Source: DAINRZ01 sp964634885 (GTDB taxonomy: Bacteria; Bacteroidota; Ignavibacteria; Kapaibacteriales; UBA2268). From it: a stretch of DNA of 32,770 bases. Each line of letters starts with the position of its first letter. Position 1 is the first letter of the stretch. The notes beneath the pieces were generated by a model that worked only from the letters and a program-made list of their open reading frames with translations, ran no database searches and was not told the DNA's origin. The stretch lies in assembly GCA_964634885.1 (NCBI GenBank), contig CAZWLN010000052.1, forward strand, positions 1 through 32,770. The letters are read 5' to 3'. The position numbers were made by a program, and so were the translations under genes. Below are positions 1-7,667 of this stretch, in pieces.

Positions 1-195
1 TATTCCAACCGAAGCCGACAGCGCCGTCGATGCTGCCCGATTCGAAGGGAAGATGGTTTGCGGGTTCCAATTCTCTCGTTTCGTACGACATTACCCGGTG
101 GCTGTTCGGATATTCGGTGTATTTTTTGTAATATCAAACTGTGAATAGGACTGAATGGTGGCTGACAGCATTAACAGTAAAAGTATTCATTTTCT
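1..195 (-). pseudogene. decayed 5' fragment of a DUF3160-like paralog, running off the left edge
   Basis: Positions 124-170 match 2774-2820, the signal-peptide region of the downstream DUF3160 gene, with only two mismatches, both at third codon positions. The shared peptide is MLSATIQSYSQFDITK. No start codon in the same frame gives the full signal peptide: where the intact gene has ATG-AAA-AGA this copy has ATGAATA, which leaves a TGA in frame. The A tract after DIT is two bases longer than in the intact gene, so the next stretch (KYTEYPNSH, compare KYKEYLKSH) is in another frame. I read it as a tandem duplicate inactivated by two frameshifts. The frame beyond the second shift stays open to the window edge, so a shorter gene or a homopolymer sequencing error remains possible. 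Confidence 0.5.
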
Positions 196-226
196 GTTTT
201 TAACACATAATGAATCAATTATGTTT

Positions 227-2845
227 TTATTTCTTCACTACCTTGCCCGATACTTTGCAGTCGCCGGCGGAAATATTATAGATATATGCTCCGGGAGGCA
301 GTCGGTTTCCTTTGCTGTCGCGGCCGTCCCATTTAAACATAAAATTGCCGCTGCCTGTATCGTTGAAAACATAGCTCCCTACTACTGCCCCGTTCAGATC
401 GACAATCTCTATTCCAAGTGTGCCGGACGAGACTGTAGAAGGTATTTTTACCATTATGTTTACGTATTCGTCGAAGGGGTTGGGGAAAGAATATGTCTGC
501 GCTGTCCCGGCCTCAATCGCGTCGTTGTTTTCAATGGAATTCGGATTGTGATATGTCAGTAAGGAGAGTTTGTCAGGAATGCTGTTGCCATGCTCATCGG
601 CAAGATATAAATTGCAGAATTGAGGCCTGGAAAAGGTACCCTTCGAAAACAGGCTGTCCCATTCGTCATCCGTGAGCCTTTTGAAATTCATTGTAGTGGT
701 TTCGTAATAGCTCATCACCGCACCGGCATAGGACCTGAGTTTTCCGTCGGGTGTTTTTGCTGTAATTATCGCCAGGTTGAACGGGCCGGTACCTCCATGC
801 ATAACATAGCCTTTTACTTCTCCCAATTCATTTGTCGGTGTCGTATGGAAATCGGCAGTAAGTACTTCACAACCGCCGCCATCATTCATAATATCTTGTC
901 CTATCGGAAAAGTAAGAGTAATTGTCCTGTCAAGGAAAAGATCCGCATACCAGCCTAACATATACGGGGGACAGCCATTTTGTTTATCCATCAATTTTGA
1001 CAGGAAGAGGTTGTTTTCGTCGCTCAATGCTGTTGAATTCAACTCCTTATTTGAGATTTCTATAAGGTTGGTACATACATTATCCCAATTTTTAAAGAAA
1101 TCGATAGAACGATAGCCAGTATATAATCCAAAGCCTAATTTTTTACTGATATTTTGAGCTCTAACCATTGCATTACGAATATTCCTGTAAACATCGGGAA
1201 CAGGTTCAACATAGTAATATGGATAGTAGCAAGAGTATTCTGATTTTGTGTAAGACTGCCTGGCGTATAATATAAAATCATGCCTTAATTCGATCCAGCT
1301 TGCCAACTGTGTATTCATGTTCTTCTGCTGCCAGGCGGCAGTCTGCATGAATTCCGGCAATGTATTCCTGTCCAAAGTCGGATTCAATGATTTAATGGCA
1401 GCCAGCCAAAGGGTATAGAACGATTTAGACCAGAAATCATCTTTGTATGAATCAATTAAATATCTCGTAGCAGCCAGATTTGATGAATAGTTGTATTGTT
1501 CCAGGTCCTTTTTTAAAAGCTGGATTGCAGCGTCGTTGCCGAAAGCAAACAATATATCAAGTGTTGATGGTTTCATTCTCATAATCTTCTTACCCTGATA
1601 TTTGATCTCGTCATAGACAACATGCGCAGTAATGAAATTATCGATTGTAGGCGCCTGGCCGAAGAGAAGAAACACTGAGCCGGGGGAGGCTTGTTCGGGA
1701 TTGAATGGGTCGGATGTTAATAACTGTGAATTATACAATTGTTTTGATGAGTTTATTTCCAGGAGCCTGGATTGGAATCTGCTCATTACAGCGCTGTCTT
1801 CCAGTTCAGTGATGTCTGAAATACCTGTTTCATCCAGTACCCTGATCATATCGGTTACAACGAGGTTATCTCTAAAGCCCATCAGTGAATCAATCATAGA
1901 GTTAACCCGATCATAGAACTGTAGTGTGGACGAACTATCTGCTCCACTGTCATTTTCATTTACTGTTTTTGCTATTAATGCCGCCAGCATTGTCTGCCTG
2001 TCAATGTCGCCATCGGTTGGCAGGTATTCTGGATCCTGCTGCATAGGCTTGCTTATATACAAGTCTGTCCTTCCGAACCAGATCATTGTCCTGAAATATT
2101 TTTTCAATTCTTCCGACTCGGTGTAATGGCCACGTGGCTTATACTGGCTGAAGTCGATTTCACGCGGAGTTACTGCAAACAGTCCGAACTCTTGAAGTTT
2201 AAGGCTTTCAATAGCAGACAAAAGAGAATTAACAACAGGTTGATTTTCTTTAAACACAGGCGTATATAGGCTATCGCCCAGGTACAGGCAGGTTGGCACT
2301 GCAAAATAGACGTCGAGGTCTTTCAGCGCCTGGAGGTATTGTCCGTCATTGCGGGTACAATTCTGCTTCAATGCAGCAATCCTGCCTTTGATGTCATCAA
2401 AAAAAGTAGTAAAACCATACTTTGAATATTTTGAACAAAATGAGTTTTCAAAATGCTTCAGAATTACATCGAAAGAATAGTGAAACGCATGAAGAATGGC
2501 ATCTGAGGAAATGAAAACCGGAAAATCTTTATTATATATTTCTAAGAATGCCTGCTGAAAAGATGAGTAATGCCTTCTTTCTGTTACTAAGAAACCGTTC
2601 CTGTTCAACAATTGTTTTTCGTATAAAGTCAATGCGTAATACTTGTCCATTGTGGAACCGTATTCCGATTTCATGAAATCATAGTGCAACGAATCCAGGA
2701 ATAATCCGGCGGGATACTCATGCAACAGGCTCTGGTATGACATATCCATGTGGCTCTTAAGGTATTCCTTGTATTTTGTAATATCAAACTGTGAATAGGA
2801 CTGAATTGTAGCTGACAGCATCAATAGTATAATTATTCTTTTCAT
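227..2845 (-). CDS. secreted DUF3160-family protein with C-terminal T9SS sorting domain
   Basis: This 872-residue product starts with a typical signal peptide (MKRIIILLMLSATIQSYSQ). I chose the ATG at 2845 because the upstream ATG at 2869 would put eight extra residues before it. The large central part (about residues 70-760) resembles the DUF3160 family, whose molecular role is unknown. The last 85 or so residues look like a type A sorting domain of the type IX secretion system: a PNPF motif, a beta-rich repeat with IVDLNGAVV, then WDGRDSKGNRLPPGAYIY and a basic KVVKK end. The protein should therefore cross the outer membrane and be released or anchored at the surface. Sec export plus T9SS cargo is well supported; the activity is not known. 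A degenerate copy of its 5' end lies immediately downstream at 1-195. Confidence 0.85.
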   Translation of the reverse strand: MKRIIILLMLSATIQSYSQFDITKYKEYLKSHMDMSYQSLLHEYPAGLFLDSLHYDFMKSEYGSTMDKYYALTLYEKQLLNRNGFLVTERRHYSSFQQAFLEIYNKDFPVFISSDAILHAFHYSFDVILKHFENSFCSKYSKYGFTTFFDDIKGRIAALKQNCTRNDGQYLQALKDLDVYFAVPTCLYLGDSLYTPVFKENQPVVNSLLSAIESLKLQEFGLFAVTPREIDFSQYKPRGHYTESEELKKYFRTMIWFGRTDLYISKPMQQDPEYLPTDGDIDRQTMLAALIAKTVNENDSGADSSSTLQFYDRVNSMIDSLMGFRDNLVVTDMIRVLDETGISDITELEDSAVMSRFQSRLLEINSSKQLYNSQLLTSDPFNPEQASPGSVFLLFGQAPTIDNFITAHVVYDEIKYQGKKIMRMKPSTLDILFAFGNDAAIQLLKKDLEQYNYSSNLAATRYLIDSYKDDFWSKSFYTLWLAAIKSLNPTLDRNTLPEFMQTAAWQQKNMNTQLASWIELRHDFILYARQSYTKSEYSCYYPYYYVEPVPDVYRNIRNAMVRAQNISKKLGFGLYTGYRSIDFFKNWDNVCTNLIEISNKELNSTALSDENNLFLSKLMDKQNGCPPYMLGWYADLFLDRTITLTFPIGQDIMNDGGGCEVLTADFHTTPTNELGEVKGYVMHGGTGPFNLAIITAKTPDGKLRSYAGAVMSYYETTTMNFKRLTDDEWDSLFSKGTFSRPQFCNLYLADEHGNSIPDKLSLLTYHNPNSIENNDAIEAGTAQTYSFPNPFDEYVNIMVKIPSTVSSGTLGIEIVDLNGAVVGSYVFNDTGSGNFMFKWDGRDSKGNRLPPGAYIYNISAGDCKVSGKVVKK

Positions 2846-2916
2846 GAGAATTTTTCCAATAATTAACATACATATCCCTTAATGACACATTAATCGTAAA
2901 AAGGTCTCAAAATAAA

Positions 2917-2957
2917 CAAAAAAAAAAGCCATCCGGCAGTTGTTTCTACCGGATGGC
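2917..2957 (-). terminator. intrinsic terminator of ppdK
   Basis: A perfect 9-bp stem, GCCATCCGG (2928-2936) with CCGGATGGC (2949-2957), encloses a 12-base loop. Read on the minus strand it is followed by a run of about ten T. It lies 46 bases past the ppdK stop codon, as expected for a rho-independent terminator. Confidence 0.9.
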
Positions 2958-3003
2958 CTGTTAATAATGCCGCTGCAACCATTACGGAAGCAGTGTCAGT
3001 CAG

Positions 3004-5901
3004 CTATTTCTTCTTCGAAGTTTTCTTTGCCTTCTTGTCGGCTTTTTTTGCCTCTTTTTTGTCAGCCTTCTTTACTACTTTCTTGTCTGCTTTCTTGTCA
3101 GACTTCTTTTCAGCTTTGGCTGCTTTCTTTTCTTTCTTTGCCGGTGTTGCAGCCATTTCTCTCAGGGCTGCGCGGGCTGCTGCCAGCCTTGCAATCGGTA
3201 CCCTGAACGGGGAGCATGATACATAGTTCAGGCCCAGTTCATGGCAGAATTCCACCGATGACGGGTCGCCGCCGTGTTCGCCACAGATGCCGAGTTTGAT
3301 GCCCTTGCGTGTATTTCTTCCGTTCTCTACTGCATGCCTCATCAGGTAACCAACGCCACCGCGATCGATCGATACGAACGGATCGACCTGGTATATGTCG
3401 TGGTCAACGTAGCTGGGCAGGAACCTGCCTGCGTCGTCGCGGCTTACACCCAGCGTCGTCTGTGTCAGGTCGTTGGTGCCGAAGGAGAAGAATTCCGCAA
3501 CTTCTGCAATTTCACCGGCGGTAACGGCGCCGCGGGGAATTTCGATCATTGTGCCTACAAGGTACTTGAAAGTAACGCCTTTTTCTTTCATTACTTCTTC
3601 GGCAACCCTTCGAACTATTGTTTCCTGGTTCTTAAGCTCTTTTACATGGCCTACGAGGGGGATCATCACTTCGGGAAGAACTTCCTGGCCGGCCTTCTTA
3701 ATGTTGGCTGCGGCTTCGAAGATAGCCCTTGACTGCATCTCGGTAATTTCCGGGTAAATGAGGCCTAAGCGGCAGCCGCGGAAACCGAGCATGGGGTTAA
3801 ATTCGTGCAGTTGGTCAACTCTTGCTTTAACCTTCTCGTACGAAATGCCCATCTGCTTTGCCAGTTCCTGTTGTTCGGCCATGGCATGGGGAAGGAATTC
3901 ATGGAGCGGCGGGTCGATGGTCCTGACGGTTACAGGCCTGCCGTCCATTGCTTTGAAGATGCCTTCGAAGTCTTTGCGCTGGAGTGGAAGTAACTTGTTA
4001 AGGGCTTTTTTCCTGTTTTCAACAGTGTCTGCAAGGATCATCTCACGCATGGGGCCGATCTTGCCTTCCTCAAAGAACATGTGTTCGGTGCGGCACAAGC
4101 CTATGCCTTCGGCGCCGAAAGCAACGGCGTTGGAGCTCTGGTCGGGCTGGTCGGCATTGGTGCGAATGTTGAGCCTGCGGAATTTATCTGCCCAGGTCAT
4201 GATCTGGTTGTATATCTGATAAGTGGGGGCGTCTTCGGGTTTGAGCGTCTTGTTGATGAGCACTTCAACGACTTCGCTGGGCTTGCTGGGAATCTTGCCT
4301 TCTATTACTTCGCCTGTGGAGCCGTCGATGGAGATGAAGTCCCCTTCTTTCAAGACCTTGGTTTTGCCTTCAATCTTGAGGGTACGTGCTTTGTAGTCGA
4401 TGAGCAGCGAGCCGCAGCCTGCAACGCATACTTTACCCATCTGGCGTGCAACGAGAGCAGCGTGCGATGTCATGCCGCCGCGGGCTGTGAGAATACCTTC
4501 CGAGGCATTCATGCCGGCGATGTCTTCGGGTGAAGTTTCAATCCTGACAAGAACGACTTTCTCGCCTTTCTTTGCCGCTTCGACTGCGTCTTCGGCGTTG
4601 AAGACAATCTTGCCGGCAGCAGCGCCGGGACCGGCGTTAAGGCCTTTGGCAAGCAGTTTGCCGCCGTCGAGGGCTTTCTTCTTTTCCTTAAGGTCGAATA
4701 CAGGCCTGAGGAGCTGGTTTAGCTGGTCAGGTTCGACTCTCATCAGTGCTTCTTCGGGTTTGATGAGCTTTTCTTTTACCATGTCCACGGCAATCTTCAT
4801 CGCTGCCATTGCTGTACGTTTGCCGACGCGGCACTGAAGCATATAGAGCTTGCGGTTCTGGATTGTGAATTCGATGTCGAGCATGTCGCGGTAGTGGTTT
4901 TCGAGTATCTTGCGGATGTCGAGCAACTGCTGGTATGAATGCGGGTCTTTGTCTTTCAACTGGATGATGGGGAGGGGAGTGCGGATGCCTGCAACAACGT
5001 CTTCGCCCTGGGCGTTCATCAGGAACTCGCCGTAGAAGATGTTTTCGCCGTTGGCTGCGTCACGTGTGAAGGCAACGCCTGTGCCCGATTCTTCGCCCAT
5101 ATTGCCGAATACCATTGCCTGGACGTTAACGGCTGTGCCCCACGATTCGGGGATGTTGTTGAGCTTGCGGTAGATGATGGCCCTGTTATTCATCCAGGAG
5201 CCGAAAACTGCACCGATGGCGCCCATGAGCTGGTCTTTCGGGTCTTCGGGAAAATCGATGCCTTTGATCTCTTTGATTCTTGCCTTGAACTTCTTGACGA
5301 GGTCTTTCAGGTCGTCAACGGTAAGTTCGATGTCGAGTTTTACTTTCTTCTCTTTTTTCTTCTTTTCGAGAATTTCTTCGAAGGGGTCGATGTCGTCTTT
5401 ACCTTCGGGTTTCAGGTCGAGGACGACGTCGCCGTACATGGCAACGAACCTGCGGTAGGAGTCATAGGCAAAGCGCGGATTGTTCGATTTTTTGATGAGG
5501 CCCTGGACAGTAACGTCGTTGAGGCCGAGGTTAAGCACAGTGTCCATCATGCCGGGCATGGAAGCGCGTGCGCCTGAGCGAACGGAGACGAGCAGCGGAT
5601 TGTCGGGATCGCCGAATTTTGCGCCCATTTCTTTTTCCAGCTTCTTCAGGTTGTCTTCAATCTCTTTATTGAGGGATTTCGGATAGGTCTGTTTATTGTC
5701 ATAGTAGTATGTACAAACTTCGGTGGTAATTGTGAAGCCTGCGGGTACGGGCAGTTTCAGGTTAACCATCTCTGCGAGGTTAGCGCCTTTGCCGCCGAGA
5801 AGGTTCTTCATGTCTGCTTTGCCGTCGGCTTTGTTGCCGCCGAAGTAATAGACATACTTGGCAGACGCTTTTTTCTTTTCGTCTTTCTTTGCTTTAGCCA
5901 T
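3004..5901 (-). CDS. ppdK: pyruvate, phosphate dikinase with lysine-rich C-terminal tail
   Basis: PPDK interconverts pyruvate, ATP and phosphate with phosphoenolpyruvate, AMP and pyrophosphate in the cytoplasm. The order of domains is canonical: N-terminal nucleotide-binding domain (LLGGKGANLAEM near residue 40), central phosphohistidine domain with GGMTSHAALVAR (His about 480), and C-terminal PEP/pyruvate barrel with the catalytic Cys in GICGEHGGDP (about 873). The ATG at 5901 is chosen over the one at 5913 because GGAGT lies 6 bases before 5901 and the earlier ATG lies just before that ribosome binding site. The 965 residues exceed the usual 870-900: after the normal end (VPIARLAAARAALREM) come about 48 residues made almost only of Lys, Ala, Asp and Glu in an ADKK-type repeat, with 24 lysines in the last 46. 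The gene stands alone with its own promoter and terminator. Confidence 0.97.
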   Translation of the reverse strand: MAKAKKDEKKKASAKYVYYFGGNKADGKADMKNLLGGKGANLAEMVNLKLPVPAGFTITTEVCTYYYDNKQTYPKSLNKEIEDNLKKLEKEMGAKFGDPDNPLLVSVRSGARASMPGMMDTVLNLGLNDVTVQGLIKKSNNPRFAYDSYRRFVAMYGDVVLDLKPEGKDDIDPFEEILEKKKKEKKVKLDIELTVDDLKDLVKKFKARIKEIKGIDFPEDPKDQLMGAIGAVFGSWMNNRAIIYRKLNNIPESWGTAVNVQAMVFGNMGEESGTGVAFTRDAANGENIFYGEFLMNAQGEDVVAGIRTPLPIIQLKDKDPHSYQQLLDIRKILENHYRDMLDIEFTIQNRKLYMLQCRVGKRTAMAAMKIAVDMVKEKLIKPEEALMRVEPDQLNQLLRPVFDLKEKKKALDGGKLLAKGLNAGPGAAAGKIVFNAEDAVEAAKKGEKVVLVRIETSPEDIAGMNASEGILTARGGMTSHAALVARQMGKVCVAGCGSLLIDYKARTLKIEGKTKVLKEGDFISIDGSTGEVIEGKIPSKPSEVVEVLINKTLKPEDAPTYQIYNQIMTWADKFRRLNIRTNADQPDQSSNAVAFGAEGIGLCRTEHMFFEEGKIGPMREMILADTVENRKKALNKLLPLQRKDFEGIFKAMDGRPVTVRTIDPPLHEFLPHAMAEQQELAKQMGISYEKVKARVDQLHEFNPMLGFRGCRLGLIYPEITEMQSRAIFEAAANIKKAGQEVLPEVMIPLVGHVKELKNQETIVRRVAEEVMKEKGVTFKYLVGTMIEIPRGAVTAGEIAEVAEFFSFGTNDLTQTTLGVSRDDAGRFLPSYVDHDIYQVDPFVSIDRGGVGYLMRHAVENGRNTRKGIKLGICGEHGGDPSSVEFCHELGLNYVSCSPFRVPIARLAAARAALREMAATPAKKEKKAAKAEKKSDKKADKKVVKKADKKEAKKADKKAKKTSKKK

Positions 5902-5987
5902 TATATACTCCATATTCTTTATGGTTGATAACCAGTAATTTATTTACAAAAGTATTTTCTTATAAAATTTCATTTTAAATAGACTTA

Positions 5988-6018
5988 CAAAAATATAAAC
6001 AGCAGAGTAATCAACAAA
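5988..6018 (-). promoter_or_regulatory. Bacteroidota-type promoter of ppdK
   Basis: On the minus strand TTTG (6018-6015) and TATTTTTG (5995-5988) are separated by 19 bases. They match the Bacteroidota -33 TTTG and -7 TAnnTTTG elements at their usual distance. This gives a leader of about 80 bases before the ppdK ATG. A second TAnnTTTG match at 5954-5947 has no obvious -33 partner. Confidence 0.55.
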
Positions 6019-6132
6019 ATAAAATGAAAAAAAATTGTTGGAACCTGCTACAAGTTTGGCCTGCTGCGAGCATAAAAGACATGGGAAAAGGATGATTTGC
6101 TCATTATTTACACAGAGAGATTTTTAAATTCA

Positions 6133-6162
6133 AAAGCCCGCCAATTCTGTTTAGCGGGCTTT
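6133..6162 (-). terminator. terminator after tRNA-Arg
   Basis: AAAGCCCGC (6133-6141) and GCGGGCTTT (6154-6162) form a perfect 9-bp stem around a 12-base loop, 7 bases beyond the tRNA 3' end. The T tract on the minus strand is short and interrupted, so it is a moderate terminator. It separates the ybeY/tRNA unit from ppdK. Confidence 0.7.
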
Positions 6163-6168
6163 CCTTCG

Positions 6169-6242
6169 TGATCCAGGCAGGATTCGAACCTGCGACCCCA
6201 AGTTTAGGAAACTTGTGCTCTATCCAACTGAGCTACTGGACC
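6169..6242 (-). tRNA. tRNA-Arg, anticodon CCU
   Basis: The full cloverleaf is visible on the minus strand. The acceptor stem pairs GGTCCAG with CTGGATC (one G-T pair). The D arm reads AGCTCAGTTGGATAGAGC, the anticodon stem CAAGT/ACTTG holds the loop TTCCTAA with anticodon CCT, and the T arm is GCAGG-TTCGAAT-CCTGC. It therefore reads AGG codons. The discriminator is A and CCA is not encoded. It begins only 8 bases after the stop codon of the Smg/DUF494 gene, so it is probably cut out of a longer transcript. Confidence 0.96.
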
Positions 6243-6250
6243 ATCTTATG

Positions 6251-6709
6251 TCAATTTATCGCATCGGAACCGGTAAGCATTATCCGGCTGCCGGGCTGAT
6301 CCTGCGTATGGATACTGAAGATGGCGTGGGCTACAAACCACTTCAGGTGCTGTGAGTCGATGGAACCGGCACCGGTATAAGTTGCTTTCTCGAGCAGGCT
6401 CTCTATGTTCTCATTCGAGATGATGCCCAGAGTGTGAAGCTGTATCATCTCGCCCAACGCCTCAGGTGTGAAAAGGTCCTTTTCTGCCTGGTCGAGGATG
6501 CGGAATGAATCTGCCTTCGTTCCTTCTTCCAAAGGAAACAGCTTCTCTGCAAACTCCATCCTGTCAACAATCCAGCTGAACGCCGCCGATATCTCATTGT
6601 CGGTATAGCCGCGTTTCTCCAGATTCCTGATGTCAACGGCGCTGAACTCTTTCTTTCTCTTCAGCTCCGAGACCACTCTAACAATTATTTCAACAATTCT
6701 TTCGTACAT
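6251..6709 (-). CDS. Smg/DUF494 family protein
   Basis: The 152-residue acidic, helical protein has the layout of the Smg (DUF494) family: an N-terminal segment MYERIVEIIVRVVSELKRKKE, a helix-turn-helix-like middle (LEKRGYTDNEISAAFSWIVDRMEFAEKL), the SFRI motif that begins the second half, and a C-terminal LKWFVAHAIF. The molecular function of this family is not established. The gene follows ybeY by 9 bases and precedes tRNA-Arg by 8 bases, so all three look like one transcript. Family assignment rests on motif order and length, so it is good but not certain. Confidence 0.75.
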   Translation of the reverse strand: MYERIVEIIVRVVSELKRKKEFSAVDIRNLEKRGYTDNEISAAFSWIVDRMEFAEKLFPLEEGTKADSFRILDQAEKDLFTPEALGEMIQLHTLGIISNENIESLLEKATYTGAGSIDSQHLKWFVAHAIFSIHTQDQPGSRIMLTGSDAIN

Positions 6710-6718
6710 AGGAAAAAA

Positions 6719-7141
6719 CTATTTTTCCAAATTTGTAATATAACAGTCTTCTAAATTATGCATAATTTTTCTTTCTTCCAAAGAATTATCTTCGTAACCA
6801 CACAAATGTAAGGTCCCGTGCGCCGTCAGCCTCATCAGTTCATTCCTGAGCGAGACTCCGTAGTCCTTTGCCTGTAACTCTGCCGTGTCCACACTGATGT
6901 ACAACTCGCCGACAAGGACGGGTTTGTCTTCAAGGGTAAAGCTGATGACGTCGGTTGCAAAGTCGTGGTTGAGGTACTGCTTGTTGATTGTCCTGATGAA
7001 AGTGTCTGAGGTAAGAACGACGGACAGTTCGGCGTTCCTGATTTTTTCACCTTTGAAAACACGCCTTGCGGTCTCTTCAATCTTGCTGTAGGGCAGGAAG
7101 CGCCGTCCGGAGTTATTGGATATTACTACTGATAGAGCCAT
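6719..7141 (-). CDS. ybeY: endoribonuclease YbeY (rRNA maturation factor)
   Basis: YbeY is a metal-dependent single-strand endoribonuclease needed for 16S rRNA 3' maturation and ribosome quality control. Visible motifs are INKQYLNHDFATDVISF (about residues 52-68) and the metal site HGTLHLCGYED (His108, His112). In the proteobacterial motif HGxLHLxGYDH the third ligand is His; here that position is Asp118, and from memory a GYKD-type motif is usual in Bacteroidota, so this is probably a lineage trait and not a defect. I start at the ATG at 7141 (140 residues), the normal YbeY length; the longer frame to 7255 has no family-like sequence and overlaps the upstream gene. Spacing to neighbours is 19 and 9 bases, indicating an operon. 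Confidence 0.93.
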   Translation of the reverse strand: MALSVVISNNSGRRFLPYSKIEETARRVFKGEKIRNAELSVVLTSDTFIRTINKQYLNHDFATDVISFTLEDKPVLVGELYISVDTAELQAKDYGVSLRNELMRLTAHGTLHLCGYEDNSLEERKIMHNLEDCYITNLEK

Positions 7142-7160
7142 TAGACACAAATGTAAGTGA

Positions 7161-7595
7161 TTACAGCATTTCTTCGACGAGCGACAGTTGCATCGCAGAC
7201 ATGAGAACCGGGGAATCGAGCGAGGCAAAGTCGCTGTTAAGCAGCCCCCTGTCAATGTTGGAATAGAGCGAACAGGTGGCCTGCTTGCCGATTATCAGGC
7301 AGGAGACCTTGTCGGGTTCGGCGTTGAAGAAGATGACTTCGTCGGGTTCGAAGAGCAGGAAACCGGAGCAGGAGTGCAGCTCGAAATAGCCATGCTGGGT
7401 TTGCACGGTAACGAGGTTGCTCTCGTTCTCCTTCCCTGTTTTCACGCGGTTGTATATGGTAAATATCAAGGCCTGCCCGGTCTCATGATTCTTCATGTTC
7501 CACGACCAGGCTTCGGGGTATTCTTCGGGTTTACTCCCAAGGATGCCCGAGATCCTATCTATGTCTTCGTTCTTAAAAGTAAATGCCATTTGCAT
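7161..7595 (-). CDS. conserved-looking protein of unknown function, upstream of ybeY
   Basis: I do not recognise this 144-residue protein. It has no signal peptide or membrane helix, is mildly acidic, and contains alternating strands and helices, for example GQALIFTIYNRV, NLVTVQTQHGYFELHSC and FLLFEPDEVIFF. Three cysteines are scattered with no metal-binding pattern. It may start at residue 3 (MAFTF, 7589), since the pattern MQMA offers two ATGs and neither has a clear ribosome binding site. It sits 72 bases downstream of the transglycosylase and 19 bases before ybeY, so it is most likely co-transcribed with ybeY. The long open frame, the fit within the operon and the absence of a better frame support a real gene. 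Confidence 0.75.
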   Translation of the reverse strand: MQMAFTFKNEDIDRISGILGSKPEEYPEAWSWNMKNHETGQALIFTIYNRVKTGKENESNLVTVQTQHGYFELHSCSGFLLFEPDEVIFFNAEPDKVSCLIIGKQATCSLYSNIDRGLLNSDFASLDSPVLMSAMQLSLVEEML

Positions 7596-7667
7596 TCCCT
7601 ATCCAATTATAATTTCAATATTCTAAACTAAGCAAATTTTTATTCATGTAAAAATAAGCTTTTTTTC

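Noticed and set aside
1..150. Plus-strand frame from the left edge to a stop at 148
   Set aside because: It is open only because the region is short; the similarity of 124-170 to the signal peptide of the minus-strand gene explains the segment better.
4081..5577. Long plus-strand frames opposite ppdK (150 and 212 codons)
   Set aside because: They are antisense frames created by the codon bias of ppdK; they show no domain or start signal.
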